A DNA stretch of 64,000 nucleotides from Actinoplanes philippinensis (GTDB taxonomy: Bacteria; Actinomycetota; Actinomycetes; Mycobacteriales; Micromonosporaceae): assembly GCF_900113015.1 (NCBI RefSeq), contig NZ_FONV01000009.1:463202-527201 (forward strand). The letters are read 5' to 3'. The translations under genes were made by a program, and so were the position numbers. Below, piece after piece: positions 40,083 to 48,498 of the stretch. The notes under the pieces are model-generated. The model saw only the letters and a list, made by a program, of their open reading frames with translations. It did not search any database and was not told the origin of the DNA. The first letter of the stretch is position 1; the number at the start of each line of letters is the position of its first letter.

Positions 40083-40466
40083 ATGCGGATCGGTGAGTTG
40101 TCCAGGCGTACGGGCGTGAGCCCCCGCTCCCTGCGGTACTACGAGGACCAGGGCCTGCTGACCAGTTCCCGTTCCGACGCCGGGCAGCGTCACTACGCCG
40201 ATGCCGACGTCGAGCGCGTGGCGTTGATCCGGCAGCTGTTCGACGCTGGTCTGTCCAGCCGTGTGATCGCCTTGGTGCTGCCGTGTGTGGACACCCCGGC
40301 CGATCCGGCCATCACCGAGTCGGCGTTCGTGACGATGACGCACGAGCGCGACCGGATCGACGCCGACATCGCGCAGCTGCTCAGGAGCCGGGACGCGCTC
40401 GACGAGCTGATCGGGATCAACCGCAGGTACTGGGCGCAGCTGACCTCGGCCCCGGTCCCGGGGTGA
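40083..40466 (+). CDS. MerR-family transcriptional regulator
   Basis: A 127-residue MerR protein: N-terminal MRIGELSRRTGVSPRSLRYY winged helix with the conserved RYYEDQGLL, then a dimerising coiled coil; no Cys-rich metal site is present, so a redox or small-molecule signal is more likely. TAGGCT lies 7 bp before the ATG, indicating a leaderless message. It is followed on the same strand by a zinc-type alcohol dehydrogenase gene whose promoter region has a TGAGGC-N10-GCCTCA dyad, the probable target. Confidence 0.9.
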   Translation: MRIGELSRRTGVSPRSLRYYEDQGLLTSSRSDAGQRHYADADVERVALIRQLFDAGLSSRVIALVLPCVDTPADPAITESAFVTMTHERDRIDADIAQLLRSRDALDELIGINRRYWAQLTSAPVPG

Positions 40467-40477
40467 CCCCGCGAGCG

Positions 40478-40499
40478 TGAGGCTGTGAGCCGCGCCTCA
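40478..40499. promoter_or_regulatory. Candidate MerR operator
   Basis: TGAGGC-N10-GCCTCA, a perfect 6-bp dyad between the MerR gene and the alcohol dehydrogenase gene. MerR proteins bind such dyads between -35 and -10; the boxes themselves are not clear here. Confidence 0.45.
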
Positions 40500-40586
40500 G
40501 CCGGTTGCCCTTCACACCGATGTCAACGGTGAGGATTCCCGTGACGCCCGGAACGCCCGGGCCGGTCACACCGGAGGCGGCAGAAC

Positions 40587-41510
40587 ATGGCACAGGCATG
40601 GGGTTTCAGCAGGTACGGCGGGCCTGAGGTCCAGGAGTTCTTCGATCGTCCCGATCCGGTCCCCGGTCCCGGCGAGGTGCTCGTCCGGGTCGAGGTCGCC
40701 GGCGTCAATCCGATGGACCACGTCATGCGCTCGGCTCCGGTGCCCGGGCTGGACAGCGGGCGTCCGTTCCCCCGCGTTCTCGGCATGGAGGCGGCGGGAA
40801 CCGTCCTGGCCTCGGGCGAGGGCGTCGACGGGCTCGACGTGGGTGACCCGGTCTTCGGCTTCGCGCTCACCGGTGGCGGCACGTACGCGGAGACGACGGT
40901 GCTGTCCGCGCCGCACACCGCTCGTATCCCGGCGGGACTGTCACCGACAGTGGCGGCGACGCTGCCGGTGGCCGGGACCACCGCGGTCGATGCGCTCGAC
41001 CAACTCGGTCTCCCCGCCAGCGCCACGGTCCTGATCAACGGGGTCGGTGGTGGAGTCGGGCTGCTCGTCGCCCGGCTGGCCGTCGCGCGCGGGCTGCGGG
41101 TGATCGGCACCGGGAGCAGCGCCAAACGTGAGGCCGCCGAGTCGATCGGGGTGCGGTTCGTCGACTACACCGCCGGGGATGTCCTGGCCGCGGCACGCGA
41201 GCTGATTCCGGACGGCGCCGACGGGATCGTCGACCTGGTCGGCGGCGTCTCGCTGCGTACGGTCGCCCCGTTGGCCAGGGATCCCCGCAATGTCATCGCC
41301 GTCAATGACATGTCGGTGTCCGGCGTCGGTGGGCGTTTCATCGAACGGCGTATCGACCGCGAGAGCCTCGAGCGGGCCGCCCGGCTGGCCCTCGACGGAC
41401 TCCTCACTCCCGTCATCACCGCGGTCCATCCCCTCGCCGACGCTCCGGCCGCCCTTGCCGCCGTCGAGAACGGTGACACCGCGGGCAAGGCTGTGATCAA
41501 GGTGGCCTGA
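40587..41510 (+). CDS. NAD(P)H:quinone oxidoreductase / zinc-independent MDR alcohol dehydrogenase
   Basis: A 307-residue medium-chain dehydrogenase/reductase: GroES-like N-terminal half (GPGEVLVRVEVAGVNPMDHV, RVLGMEAAGTV), Rossmann half with INGVGGGVGLLVARLAVARG. The Cys/His zinc ligands of classical alcohol dehydrogenases are missing, which places it with quinone oxidoreductases (QOR/ToxD type). It probably reduces quinones or enones with NADPH, a usual target of MerR regulators in this position. Ends about 110 bp before a hairpin. Confidence 0.88.
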   Translation: MAQAWGFSRYGGPEVQEFFDRPDPVPGPGEVLVRVEVAGVNPMDHVMRSAPVPGLDSGRPFPRVLGMEAAGTVLASGEGVDGLDVGDPVFGFALTGGGTYAETTVLSAPHTARIPAGLSPTVAATLPVAGTTAVDALDQLGLPASATVLINGVGGGVGLLVARLAVARGLRVIGTGSSAKREAAESIGVRFVDYTAGDVLAAARELIPDGADGIVDLVGGVSLRTVAPLARDPRNVIAVNDMSVSGVGGRFIERRIDRESLERAARLALDGLLTPVITAVHPLADAPAALAAVENGDTAGKAVIKVA

Positions 41511-41618
41511 GACGCGTCGGTCCGCCGACGCCGCAGACCATCGGTCCCGGCGGCATGCGCCGATCTCGGCACGAGATCGACTGCGCCTCCATGGAGATGC
41601 TCTTCGGCAGTGCCGAGC

Positions 41619-41642
41619 GGCCGGGCCGTTGCCGGCCCGGCC
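41619..41642. terminator. Hairpin between convergent MDR and chemoreceptor genes
   Basis: GGCCGGGC (41619-41626) and GCCCGGCC (41635-41642) form a perfect 8-bp GC stem with an 8-base loop; its last base is shared with the chemoreceptor stop codon. Confidence 0.55.
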
Positions 41643-43225
41643 TACAGCCGGAACCGTTCGACGATCTGGCGCAGGTCCGTCGACATTCCGGCCAGCTGGG
41701 TGGCGGCGCGGTCGGCCTCGGTCACGCCGACCGTGGTGAGCTGCACCGAATGCGCGACCCCGGTGATCGTCTCGGCGACTCGGGAACCGGCCTGAGCGGC
41801 CTCGCTGACGTTGCGGCTCATCTCGTTGGTGGTGACCGTCTGCTCCTCGACGGCCGAGGCGATGGTGGTCTGGAACTCGTTGATCCGGGCGATGATCTCG
41901 CTGATCTCCTCGATCGCGGCGACCGCGCCGGCCGTGTCGGCCTGGATCGTGGTCACCCGCCGGCCGATGTCCTCGGTGGCCCGAGCGGTCTCCTGGGCGA
42001 GTTCCTTGACCTCGCTGGCCACGACGGCGAAGCCCTTGCCCAGCTCGCCGGCGCGGGCGGCCTCGATGGTGGCGTTCAGCGCGAGCAGGTTGGTCTGCTC
42101 GGCGATCGCGGTGATCGTCTTGATCACGTCCCCGATCTGCGCCGACGACTCACCGAGCTTGGCCATGACGGCGCTGGTGTTCGCGGTGACCTCGACGGCC
42201 CGGTTGGCCACCTGCACGGCCTGGGTCGCGCTCTCGCTGATCTCCCGGATCGAGGCGCCCATCTCCTCCGAACCGGCCGCCACGGTCTGGATGTTGTGCG
42301 ACATGGTCGCGGCCGAGTCGGCCACCGTCGACGCCTGCCGGGCGCCCTCCTCCGCGCTCGCCGAACTCTGTCTGCTGGTGGTGGCCAGGGAACCGGCTTC
42401 CCGGGCCAGCGATTCGGAGTGTGCGGTGAGGTCGGCGACGGTCTGCCGCAGCGAACCGGTGGCGGCCCGCAGCGAGCCGGCCATGTGCCCCAGCTCGTCG
42501 CGCTGGTAAACGTCCACGTCGCCGGTCAGGTCACCCGCGGCGACCCGGTCCAGCACACCGCTGACCCGGCGCAGCGGCACGATGATCAGCCGGGACACGA
42601 CGAGCGCGCAACCCACGCAGAGCAGCAGCGCCGTACTCAACGCGACGATGACCAGCGTCCTGGTCCGGGTCATCGTGTGGTCGAATCCGCGCCCGGCGAC
42701 CATCGCCTGGTTGGCGGCGGTGATCTCCTCGGTGAGCAGCCCCTCGTACGCCTTGCGCAGATCCCGGTTGGCGCCCAGGGCGAGCGTGACCGCCGCCGCC
42801 GGGTCGGTCCGGTACAGCTGGAACTCGTCCTTGACCGCGGCGAACCACTTGTCGCTCGCGGCCTTGATCTCGTCGACCTCGGCGCCCTGGCCGCCGGACA
42901 GCTGCCGGGCCGCCGTGAACGACGCGTCGACCTTCTCCTGCCGCCCGAGCGACTCGGTGGCGAACTTCTCGTCGCCCTTGAGCAGGTAGCCGCGCTCGTC
43001 GTTGGCGGCGGCCTTCAACGACAGGGCGGCATCGTTGAGATCACTGATGTACGGCGCCATCTGCCCGATCTCGGCGTTACGGGTGGCGGCCATGTCGTTG
43101 ATGCCGATGACGCTCAGCGCGCCGGTCACCATCGTCCCGGCGATCGCCACTCCGGCGACCGTGAGCACCTTCGTCGAGACCTTCCGGTCCCGGGCCCACT
43201 GTCCTACACCATGCCCTGCAGTCAC
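41642..43225 (-). CDS. Methyl-accepting chemotaxis protein
   Basis: A 527-residue transducer: TM1 near residues 18-40, a four-helix-bundle ligand domain (about 45-185), TM2 near 190-213, a HAMP domain (about 213-265) and a long cytoplasmic coiled coil. The hairpin tip is intact (QTNLLALNATIEAARAGELG and FAVVASEVKELAQ). It would couple to CheW/CheA; no che genes are in the window. GTG 43225 has GAGGGGA upstream. Together with the GGDEF-EAL and PilZ genes it gives this part of the window a signalling character. Confidence 0.93.
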   Translation of the reverse strand: MTAGHGVGQWARDRKVSTKVLTVAGVAIAGTMVTGALSVIGINDMAATRNAEIGQMAPYISDLNDAALSLKAAANDERGYLLKGDEKFATESLGRQEKVDASFTAARQLSGGQGAEVDEIKAASDKWFAAVKDEFQLYRTDPAAAVTLALGANRDLRKAYEGLLTEEITAANQAMVAGRGFDHTMTRTRTLVIVALSTALLLCVGCALVVSRLIIVPLRRVSGVLDRVAAGDLTGDVDVYQRDELGHMAGSLRAATGSLRQTVADLTAHSESLAREAGSLATTSRQSSASAEEGARQASTVADSAATMSHNIQTVAAGSEEMGASIREISESATQAVQVANRAVEVTANTSAVMAKLGESSAQIGDVIKTITAIAEQTNLLALNATIEAARAGELGKGFAVVASEVKELAQETARATEDIGRRVTTIQADTAGAVAAIEEISEIIARINEFQTTIASAVEEQTVTTNEMSRNVSEAAQAGSRVAETITGVAHSVQLTTVGVTEADRAATQLAGMSTDLRQIVERFRL

Positions 43226-43574
43226 GATCGTCCCCTCGCGACGTCCCCGTTGATCGGCTATGGGTGTGCCCTGGATGTCTGGTCACCGATCCTACGGAGA
43301 GCGTCCGGGAAGCGTGTGCGATGCACGGAAGTCGTCCGGCCGGCGAAGTGCGCGGCCGTCGGGGCGAAGCCCAGCGTGCCGTCGGGGCGGATGTCCCCGA
43401 ACCAGCTGCTGACGCCCGGGGTCAAGCCGGTCCGGTTCGGTGGTCAGGCGGCCACGATCGGCGACATGGGAGAGTGGAGCGACAAGGTGCCGGTGGAGCT
43501 CGGTCACGTATCGGCTGCGTAGCCGCTCGCCGGCGCCGGCGGTCGAAGCCACCCCGGCCGGGCGGAGGAGCACG
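43226..43574. other. 349-bp divergent intergenic region
   Basis: Lies between the chemoreceptor and the receiver-caspase gene. No coding sequence I can support and no clear dyad; GGAGGAG at its right end is the ribosome-binding site of the receiver-caspase gene. Confidence 0.5.
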
Positions 43575-44753
43575 GTGACGATTGAGCGAGTGCTGCTCGT
43601 GGAAGAGGACGAGGGCGACGCGTTCCTCGTGCGGGAGCTGCTGGCCGAGGAAGGACTGGCCGCCGATGTCGTCCGGGTCGACAACGTCCGGCAGGCTTTG
43701 AAACACCTCGACGGCGTTTCCGTGATTCTTCTCGATATCGAACTTCCGGATTCTTCCGGACTCGATGGACTGGAGCGAATCAAGCAGCACCGGCCAGATG
43801 TTCCCGTCATCATCCTCACCGGACGAGCGGGCCGGGGCCTGGCCGAAGCCGCTTTACAGGCCGGCGCCGACAACTATCTGGTGAAAGGCCAGGTGGACGG
43901 AGTTCTGCTGACGCAGGTCCTGCAGTTCGCGGTCGAGCGCGCCGGGCTGCAACGCGAGCTGAGTGCGCTCCGCCAGGCGCAAGCCGATCTTCGCCACGAC
44001 CAGCACCGCGGCACGTCCGTACGGCTACCGCGCAAAGAGCAGTCCCGATGCCTGCTGATCGGCTCCTCCCGCTATGACGACTCCGCCACGTATCCGAATC
44101 TGCCCGCGGTCGAGCACAACCTACGCCGGCTTGCCGAGGTCCTGGCCGATCCGGAGTTGGGCGGGTTCGCGCCTGACCGGGTGCATGTCGAGCTCAACCC
44201 GACAGAGTCGATCGGCGCACGCCTCGCCGATCTGGCCGAGCGCACCGAGGACGTCTTTCTCGTCTACTACGCCGGCCACGGCCTGGTGGACGAGGATGGC
44301 GAGCTGTACTACGGCCTGCCGTCCATGCGCCCTGGCCGGATATGGTGCACCGCCCTCCCGCACCAATGGATCCGCCGTGCCATGCTGAACACTCCCGCGA
44401 CGTCCCGAGTCCTCGTCCTCGACTGCTGCTTCTCCGGACGTGCCATCGAGGCCATGACCGACGCCGACGCGACCATCACCGGGCAGCTCGACATCAGCGG
44501 CGCCTACACGCTGACCGCCACCAGCAGGAGCCGCGTGGCACGCGCACCCGGCGGCGAGTTGCACACCGCGTTCACCGGCGAGCTGCTCACTCTGCTGCGC
44601 TCAGGGCTGCCCGGCGAGGGCCCTCTCCTGCCGGTCACCGCGATCTTCTCGCCGCTGGTCAAGGCATTACTGGCGAAAGACCTACCGCGCCCCCAGCAGC
44701 GCGGCACCGGAACCATTGGTGATCTTGCATTGATTCGTAACGCCGCCGGCTGA
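43575..44753 (+). CDS. Response-regulator receiver domain fused to caspase-like protease
   Basis: A 392-residue fusion. Residues 1-125 are a CheY-type receiver (RVLLVEEDEGDAF acidic patch; phospho-acceptor Asp54 in VILLDIELP; Thr in VIILTG; Lys in YLVKG). About 126-152 is a coiled-coil linker (ERAGLQRELSALRQAQADLR). About 155-385 is a caspase-fold (peptidase C14) domain with catalytic His235 in YYAGHG and catalytic Cys285 in LDCCFSG. This suggests a protease whose activity is set by phosphorylation through an unlinked histidine kinase. GTG 43575 has GGAGGAG upstream. No kinase, no STAND partner and no obvious substrate gene are adjacent. Confidence 0.9.
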   Translation: MTIERVLLVEEDEGDAFLVRELLAEEGLAADVVRVDNVRQALKHLDGVSVILLDIELPDSSGLDGLERIKQHRPDVPVIILTGRAGRGLAEAALQAGADNYLVKGQVDGVLLTQVLQFAVERAGLQRELSALRQAQADLRHDQHRGTSVRLPRKEQSRCLLIGSSRYDDSATYPNLPAVEHNLRRLAEVLADPELGGFAPDRVHVELNPTESIGARLADLAERTEDVFLVYYAGHGLVDEDGELYYGLPSMRPGRIWCTALPHQWIRRAMLNTPATSRVLVLDCCFSGRAIEAMTDADATITGQLDISGAYTLTATSRSRVARAPGGELHTAFTGELLTLLRSGLPGEGPLLPVTAIFSPLVKALLAKDLPRPQQRGTGTIGDLALIRNAAG

Positions 44754-44766
44754 CCACGGCCTGGCG

Positions 44767-45600
44767 TTACCCGATGTTCTCCGAGACGTCGGTACGCGCG
44801 AGCATGCCGAGCAGCCGCACCGCGTCCGCGTCGCGGGTGTCCGGCGCCGCCCGGTAGACGATCAGCTGCTGACCTGACGCGCCACGGACGTCGAACGCCC
44901 GATACGTCAGCGTCATCTCCCCGACGGCACTGTGCCTGAACGTCTTGGCCTCACGCGTCTTGCCCCGCACATCGTGCTGCTCCCACATCCGGCGGAAGTC
45001 GTCGTCGGCGGTTGTCAGCTCCTCGGTCAGCGCGAGGGTGCGCCGGTCGCCCGGATGGTGCCCGAGGGCGAGGCGAAGATTCGCCACGCACGCGTGCGCG
45101 GAGCGTTCCCAGTCGGTGAAGAAGACCCGGCCCACCGGATCCAGGAACGTCATGCGAGCCAGGTTGTCGGTTGCGGTGAAGTCGGAATACAGCGCCGCCG
45201 CGATCGGGTTGCGGGCGAGCAGGTCCAGGCGCCGGTTGACGATGACGGCGGGCAGGTGCGGCCACTCGGCGAGCAGGTCCCGCAACTCGTCGTCCACCCG
45301 GTCCGGGGCGGACGGCCGATCGCCGAGGGCCACGTCCGCGAGGCGGAACAGGTGCTCGCGGGCCTCCGGTCCGAGGTCGAGAGCGCGGGCGATGCCGTCC
45401 AGCACCGAGGCGGACGGGGCTCGTTCCCGTCCTTGTTCGAGCCGGGTGTAGTAGTCGGCGCTCACCCCGGCGAGCACGGCGACCTCCTCCCGGCGTAGCC
45501 CGGCCACCCGGCGCCGGCCGTGCGAGGGCAGGCCGACATCGTCGGGGCTGAGCCGGGCCCGGCGGGCGGCGAGGAACCTGCCAAGATCGGTGACAGTCAC
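44767..45600 (-). CDS. XRE-family regulator with MmyB-like ligand domain
   Basis: A 277-residue regulator: helix-turn-helix with the characteristic GRRRVAGLRREEVAVLAGVSADYYTRLEQGRE block (split across residues about 28-60), then the MmyB-like PAS-type ligand-binding domain (residues about 105-265) found in actinobacterial proteins that respond to fatty-acid-like or hydrophobic ligands. It is divergent from the Atu4866-type gene at 45702, with a 15-bp palindrome between them. A paralog with the same layout, divergent from a short-chain dehydrogenase, is at 58477-59316. Confidence 0.9.
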   Translation of the reverse strand: MTVTDLGRFLAARRARLSPDDVGLPSHGRRRVAGLRREEVAVLAGVSADYYTRLEQGRERAPSASVLDGIARALDLGPEAREHLFRLADVALGDRPSAPDRVDDELRDLLAEWPHLPAVIVNRRLDLLARNPIAAALYSDFTATDNLARMTFLDPVGRVFFTDWERSAHACVANLRLALGHHPGDRRTLALTEELTTADDDFRRMWEQHDVRGKTREAKTFRHSAVGEMTLTYRAFDVRGASGQQLIVYRAAPDTRDADAVRLLGMLARTDVSENIG

Positions 45601-45636
45601 GTGACCACGCTAATCGGCGGTGTCGTGAGGTATCCA

Positions 45637-45651
45637 GGGTGCGCCGCACCC
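45637..45651. promoter_or_regulatory. Palindromic operator candidate for the MmyB-type regulator
   Basis: GGGTGCG-C-CGCACCC is a perfect 15-bp palindrome, 37 bp from the regulator start and 50 bp before the target gene start. Confidence 0.5.
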
Positions 45652-45701
45652 AGGGACGACGCACGCTGGCTACCGGCTGCCCCAGCCGCGACGGTGGGTC
45701 C

Positions 45702-46352
45702 ATGACCACACACCGAATCGACAGTGCCGCGCTGGACGAGGCGTCCGGGCCGCTGCTGTTCGTCAACGCGACGATCCACACCCTGGACCCCGCCCTCGGC
45801 GACCTGGAGCACGCCGGCCTGCTGCTCGACGGGGCCACTGTCGTCAGCGTCGGTCCCGGACGGCACTCCGCGGCCGAGGACGGCCGGACCACCGTCATCG
45901 ACTGCACCGGGCTGCGCGTCGTCCCGATCGCCGGGCTCAGCAGCCTCGCCCCGGGAAGCCCGGCCACCTTCGCGGTCATCGCGACCGGCACTCCCACCCC
46001 CTGGGAACACCTTCTCTGGCGTCCCGGGCAGGCCGTCCTGGTGATGGTCGACGGACGGCCCCGCACGTCCGCGGCGGCACCCGCCGTCCCCGTCACCCGG
46101 CCCGAGGCATCCGACAGCCCGTACGTCGGCATGTGGATCGACGAGTCCGGGTTCCTCCACCAGGAGCTCACCGCCGCCGGCCGGTACGACGAGACCCGCG
46201 GCGGCCGCCCGCACGCCTACCAGGGCAGCTTCTGGATCGACGGCGACCGCATCGTCTACCTCGACGACCAGGGCTTCTGGGCGTACGGCCGGTTCGACGA
46301 CGGAGTGCTGCACCACGCCGGATACGTCCTGCGCCGCGCCGAGGAGAACTGA
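45702..46352 (+). CDS. Amidohydrolase N-terminal domain fused to Atu4866-type domain
   Basis: A 216-residue protein. Residues about 1-120 resemble only the composite N-terminal sheet of metal-dependent amidohydrolases (LLFVNATIHTLDPALGDLEH, then VDGRPRTSAAA) with no catalytic barrel. Residues about 140-212 are an Atu4866-type domain (SPYVGMWIDESGFLHQEL, YDETRGGRPHAYQGSFWIDG, DDQGFWAYGRFDDGVLHHAG). The next gene starts with a very similar N-terminal sheet (TMDPALGDLPRGDVLVSGEH), so this half probably arose by duplication. Stop and next start overlap by one base (TGATG). Role unknown; the Atu4866 domain may bind a small ligand. Confidence 0.75.
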   Translation: MTTHRIDSAALDEASGPLLFVNATIHTLDPALGDLEHAGLLLDGATVVSVGPGRHSAAEDGRTTVIDCTGLRVVPIAGLSSLAPGSPATFAVIATGTPTPWEHLLWRPGQAVLVMVDGRPRTSAAAPAVPVTRPEASDSPYVGMWIDESGFLHQELTAAGRYDETRGGRPHAYQGSFWIDGDRIVYLDDQGFWAYGRFDDGVLHHAGYVLRRAEEN

Positions 46353-47680
46353 TGAGCATGCTTTTCACCGGCGGCCACGTCGTCACCATGGATCCCGCCC
46401 TGGGCGACCTGCCCCGCGGTGACGTCCTGGTCAGCGGCGAGCACATCGTGGCTGTCGGACCCGACCTCAGCAACCATCCTTCGGCTCTCGGCGCGGACGT
46501 CGTCGACACCACCGGCCGGATCGTCGGCCCGGGGTTCGTCGACACCCACCGGCACGCCTGGCAGACGCAGCTCCGGCGCAGCACACCCGACGTCACCGAC
46601 CTCGGCGCGTACGTCATGAACACCCTCGCCCGCATCGCCCCCGCCTACCGGGCCGAGGACATCTACGTCGGCACCCGGCTCGCCGCCCTGTCGGCCCTGG
46701 ACGCCGGCATCACCACGATGCTCGACTTCTCGCACAACTCACGTACGGCCGCACACTCCGACGCCGCGATCCGGGCGCTGGTGGACACCGGTGTCCGGGG
46801 CATCCACGCGTCGATGGCCCCGCACTTCGGCGACTGGGACGAGCAGTGGCCGCAGGACGTGGAACGGCTCCACGCGGCGCATTCCTCGGGGCTGGTCACG
46901 GTGCGGCTCGCCACGCTGGCCACCGACGAGGTCGCCGGGCCGTTGCCGGCGTACGGTCCGCGGCTCGCGGCGGTCGCGCGGGATCTCGGGATCGGGGTCA
47001 GCGTCGACGCGGTGTTCGGCACGTCGTCGTCCGCGGCGATCCTGGGCTGGGAACGCGACGGCCTGCTCGGCCCCGAGGTGACGCTGATCCACGCGACCGG
47101 GCTGACGTCGCAGGCGTGGCGGGCGATCGGCGACACCGGGACGACCGTCTCGCTCGCGCCGACCTCCGAGGCGCAGATCGGGCTGGAGACCGCGGTCCCG
47201 GCCGTCGACGAGGCGCTCGCGGCCGGGGTGCGCCCCGGTTTGAGCATCGACGTCGAGGTCGCGCTGGCGAGCGACATGTTCACCCAGATGCGGGCGCTGC
47301 ACGCCATTCAGCGGATGCGGGCGGTCAACGCCGGGTACGGCACCGGCGCCGTACCGCACCGGATCACCACCCGGGACGTGCTGGACTTCGCCACGCTCCA
47401 GGGCGCCCGGACCAACGGGCTGGGCTCGGTCACCGGCTCACTCACCCCGGGCAAACAGGCGGACCTGATTGTCGTCAACGCCACCGACGTCAACAACATG
47501 CCGCTCAACGACGCGGTCGGCACCCTGGTCCTGGGCGCCGACCCTCGCAACATCGAAACGGTCGTGGTGGCGGGTCAGGTCCGTAAGTCCGGCGGCGTAC
47601 TCGTCGGGGTCGACGTGGCCCGGCTCCACGAGCAGGTCGTCGCGTCCAGGGACGCGATCCTCGCCGCCGCGGCCCGGTGA
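46352..47680 (+). CDS. Metal-dependent amidohydrolase (TrzA/AtzA-like chlorohydrolase or deaminase)
   Basis: A 442-residue amidohydrolase. The first metal-binding motif reads DTHRHAWQTQLRR (HxH), then LTTMLDF-like strand (GITTMLDFSHNS), the metal/base His in LIHATGL, and the metal Asp region SIDVEVALASDMFTQM; C-terminal TLQGARTNGLGSVTGSLTPG and KQADLIVV are typical of the TrzA/AtzA/SsnA subfamily. It hydrolyses C-N or C-Cl bonds on heterocyclic or similar substrates in the cytoplasm. Its ATG overlaps the stop of the upstream gene by one base, so the two are coupled and probably controlled by the MmyB-type regulator. Confidence 0.88.
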   Translation: MSMLFTGGHVVTMDPALGDLPRGDVLVSGEHIVAVGPDLSNHPSALGADVVDTTGRIVGPGFVDTHRHAWQTQLRRSTPDVTDLGAYVMNTLARIAPAYRAEDIYVGTRLAALSALDAGITTMLDFSHNSRTAAHSDAAIRALVDTGVRGIHASMAPHFGDWDEQWPQDVERLHAAHSSGLVTVRLATLATDEVAGPLPAYGPRLAAVARDLGIGVSVDAVFGTSSSAAILGWERDGLLGPEVTLIHATGLTSQAWRAIGDTGTTVSLAPTSEAQIGLETAVPAVDEALAAGVRPGLSIDVEVALASDMFTQMRALHAIQRMRAVNAGYGTGAVPHRITTRDVLDFATLQGARTNGLGSVTGSLTPGKQADLIVVNATDVNNMPLNDAVGTLVLGADPRNIETVVVAGQVRKSGGVLVGVDVARLHEQVVASRDAILAAAAR

Positions 47681-47755
47681 CGTCCCTCCGTCAGAGGCGC
47701 AGCCGACCTGCTGGTCACGTTCGGGAACCCTGATCGGCGACCCGGTGTGAACCGC

Positions 47756-48323
47756 TCAGCCGAGGATCCGGCGCGGGCGCCCCGGCGGGGTGCCGCGCCG
47801 GGGCCACTCCCGCGGATAGCCGACCGACGCCTCCTCGAAGCGCACCCCCGTCGTAGTAGGTGGTCCGCGGGATGTGCAGGTGTCCGTAGACGGAGGCCGC
47901 CGCCCGGTACCGGACGTGCCAGTCGGCGGTCAGCTCGGTGCCGCAGCACTGGGCGAACTCGGGGAACCGCAGGATCCGGGTCGGCTCGCGCACCATCGGC
48001 CAGTGGTTGATCAGCACCGTCGGCAGGCCGGCCGGGACCGCGTCGAGCCGCTTCCCGGTCAGCGCCACCCGCTCCCAGCACCACTGCACCGGATCCTCCC
48101 GGGGCGTCCACAACTCGTGGTTGCCCGGCGCCCAGATCACCTTCGCGAACCGGCCGGCGAGCAGCCGCAACGCCCACACCACGTCGGCGAACATCTCCCC
48201 CACGTCACCGGCGACGATCAGCCGGTCGCCGTCACCGTCCGGGTGCAGGCTCTCGACGATCTCCCGGTTCTCCGGATGGCCGACGTGCAGGTCACTGATC
48301 GCGAACAGCGTCGATGCGGGCAC
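47756..48323 (-). pseudogene. Metallophosphoesterase with a +1 frameshift near its end
   Basis: GTG 48323 opens a calcineurin-type phosphoesterase: FAISDLHVGHPEN, VAGDVGEMF, WAPGNHELW and VYGHLHIP are the metal-binding motifs in order. After HIPRTTYYDG the current frame degenerates and stops at 47715, but a shift of one base in the run of five C (plus strand 47845-47849) restores VRFEEASVGYPREWPRRG and a stop at 47756, the usual C-terminus of this family. So the gene has one extra base in a homopolymer: either a sequencing error or a recent inactivating change. All metal ligands precede the shift, so some activity may remain. Confidence 0.75.
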
Positions 48324-48388
48324 CCGACCAGGCTAGCCAGCGCCGGGCGGGACCGCCGGCACCACGGGCGACCACGGTGGATCAGCGT

Positions 48389-48419
48389 GCTGACGTCGGG
48401 TTTTCAGCGTGACGTCAGC
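48389..48419. promoter_or_regulatory. Operator-like dyad upstream of the subtilase gene
   Basis: GCTGACGTC-N13-GACGTCAGC, a perfect 9-bp inverted repeat about 80 bp before the protease start; each arm is also part of a direct repeat CAGCGTG followed by GACGTC. Confidence 0.55.
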
Positions 48420-48498
48420 GCCGCCTCCGCGCCCCCCGCCACGATGCCGTCGACCCGCAACAGCGAGGCAGGTCGATGGAATCGAAAGGACGGGGCGC

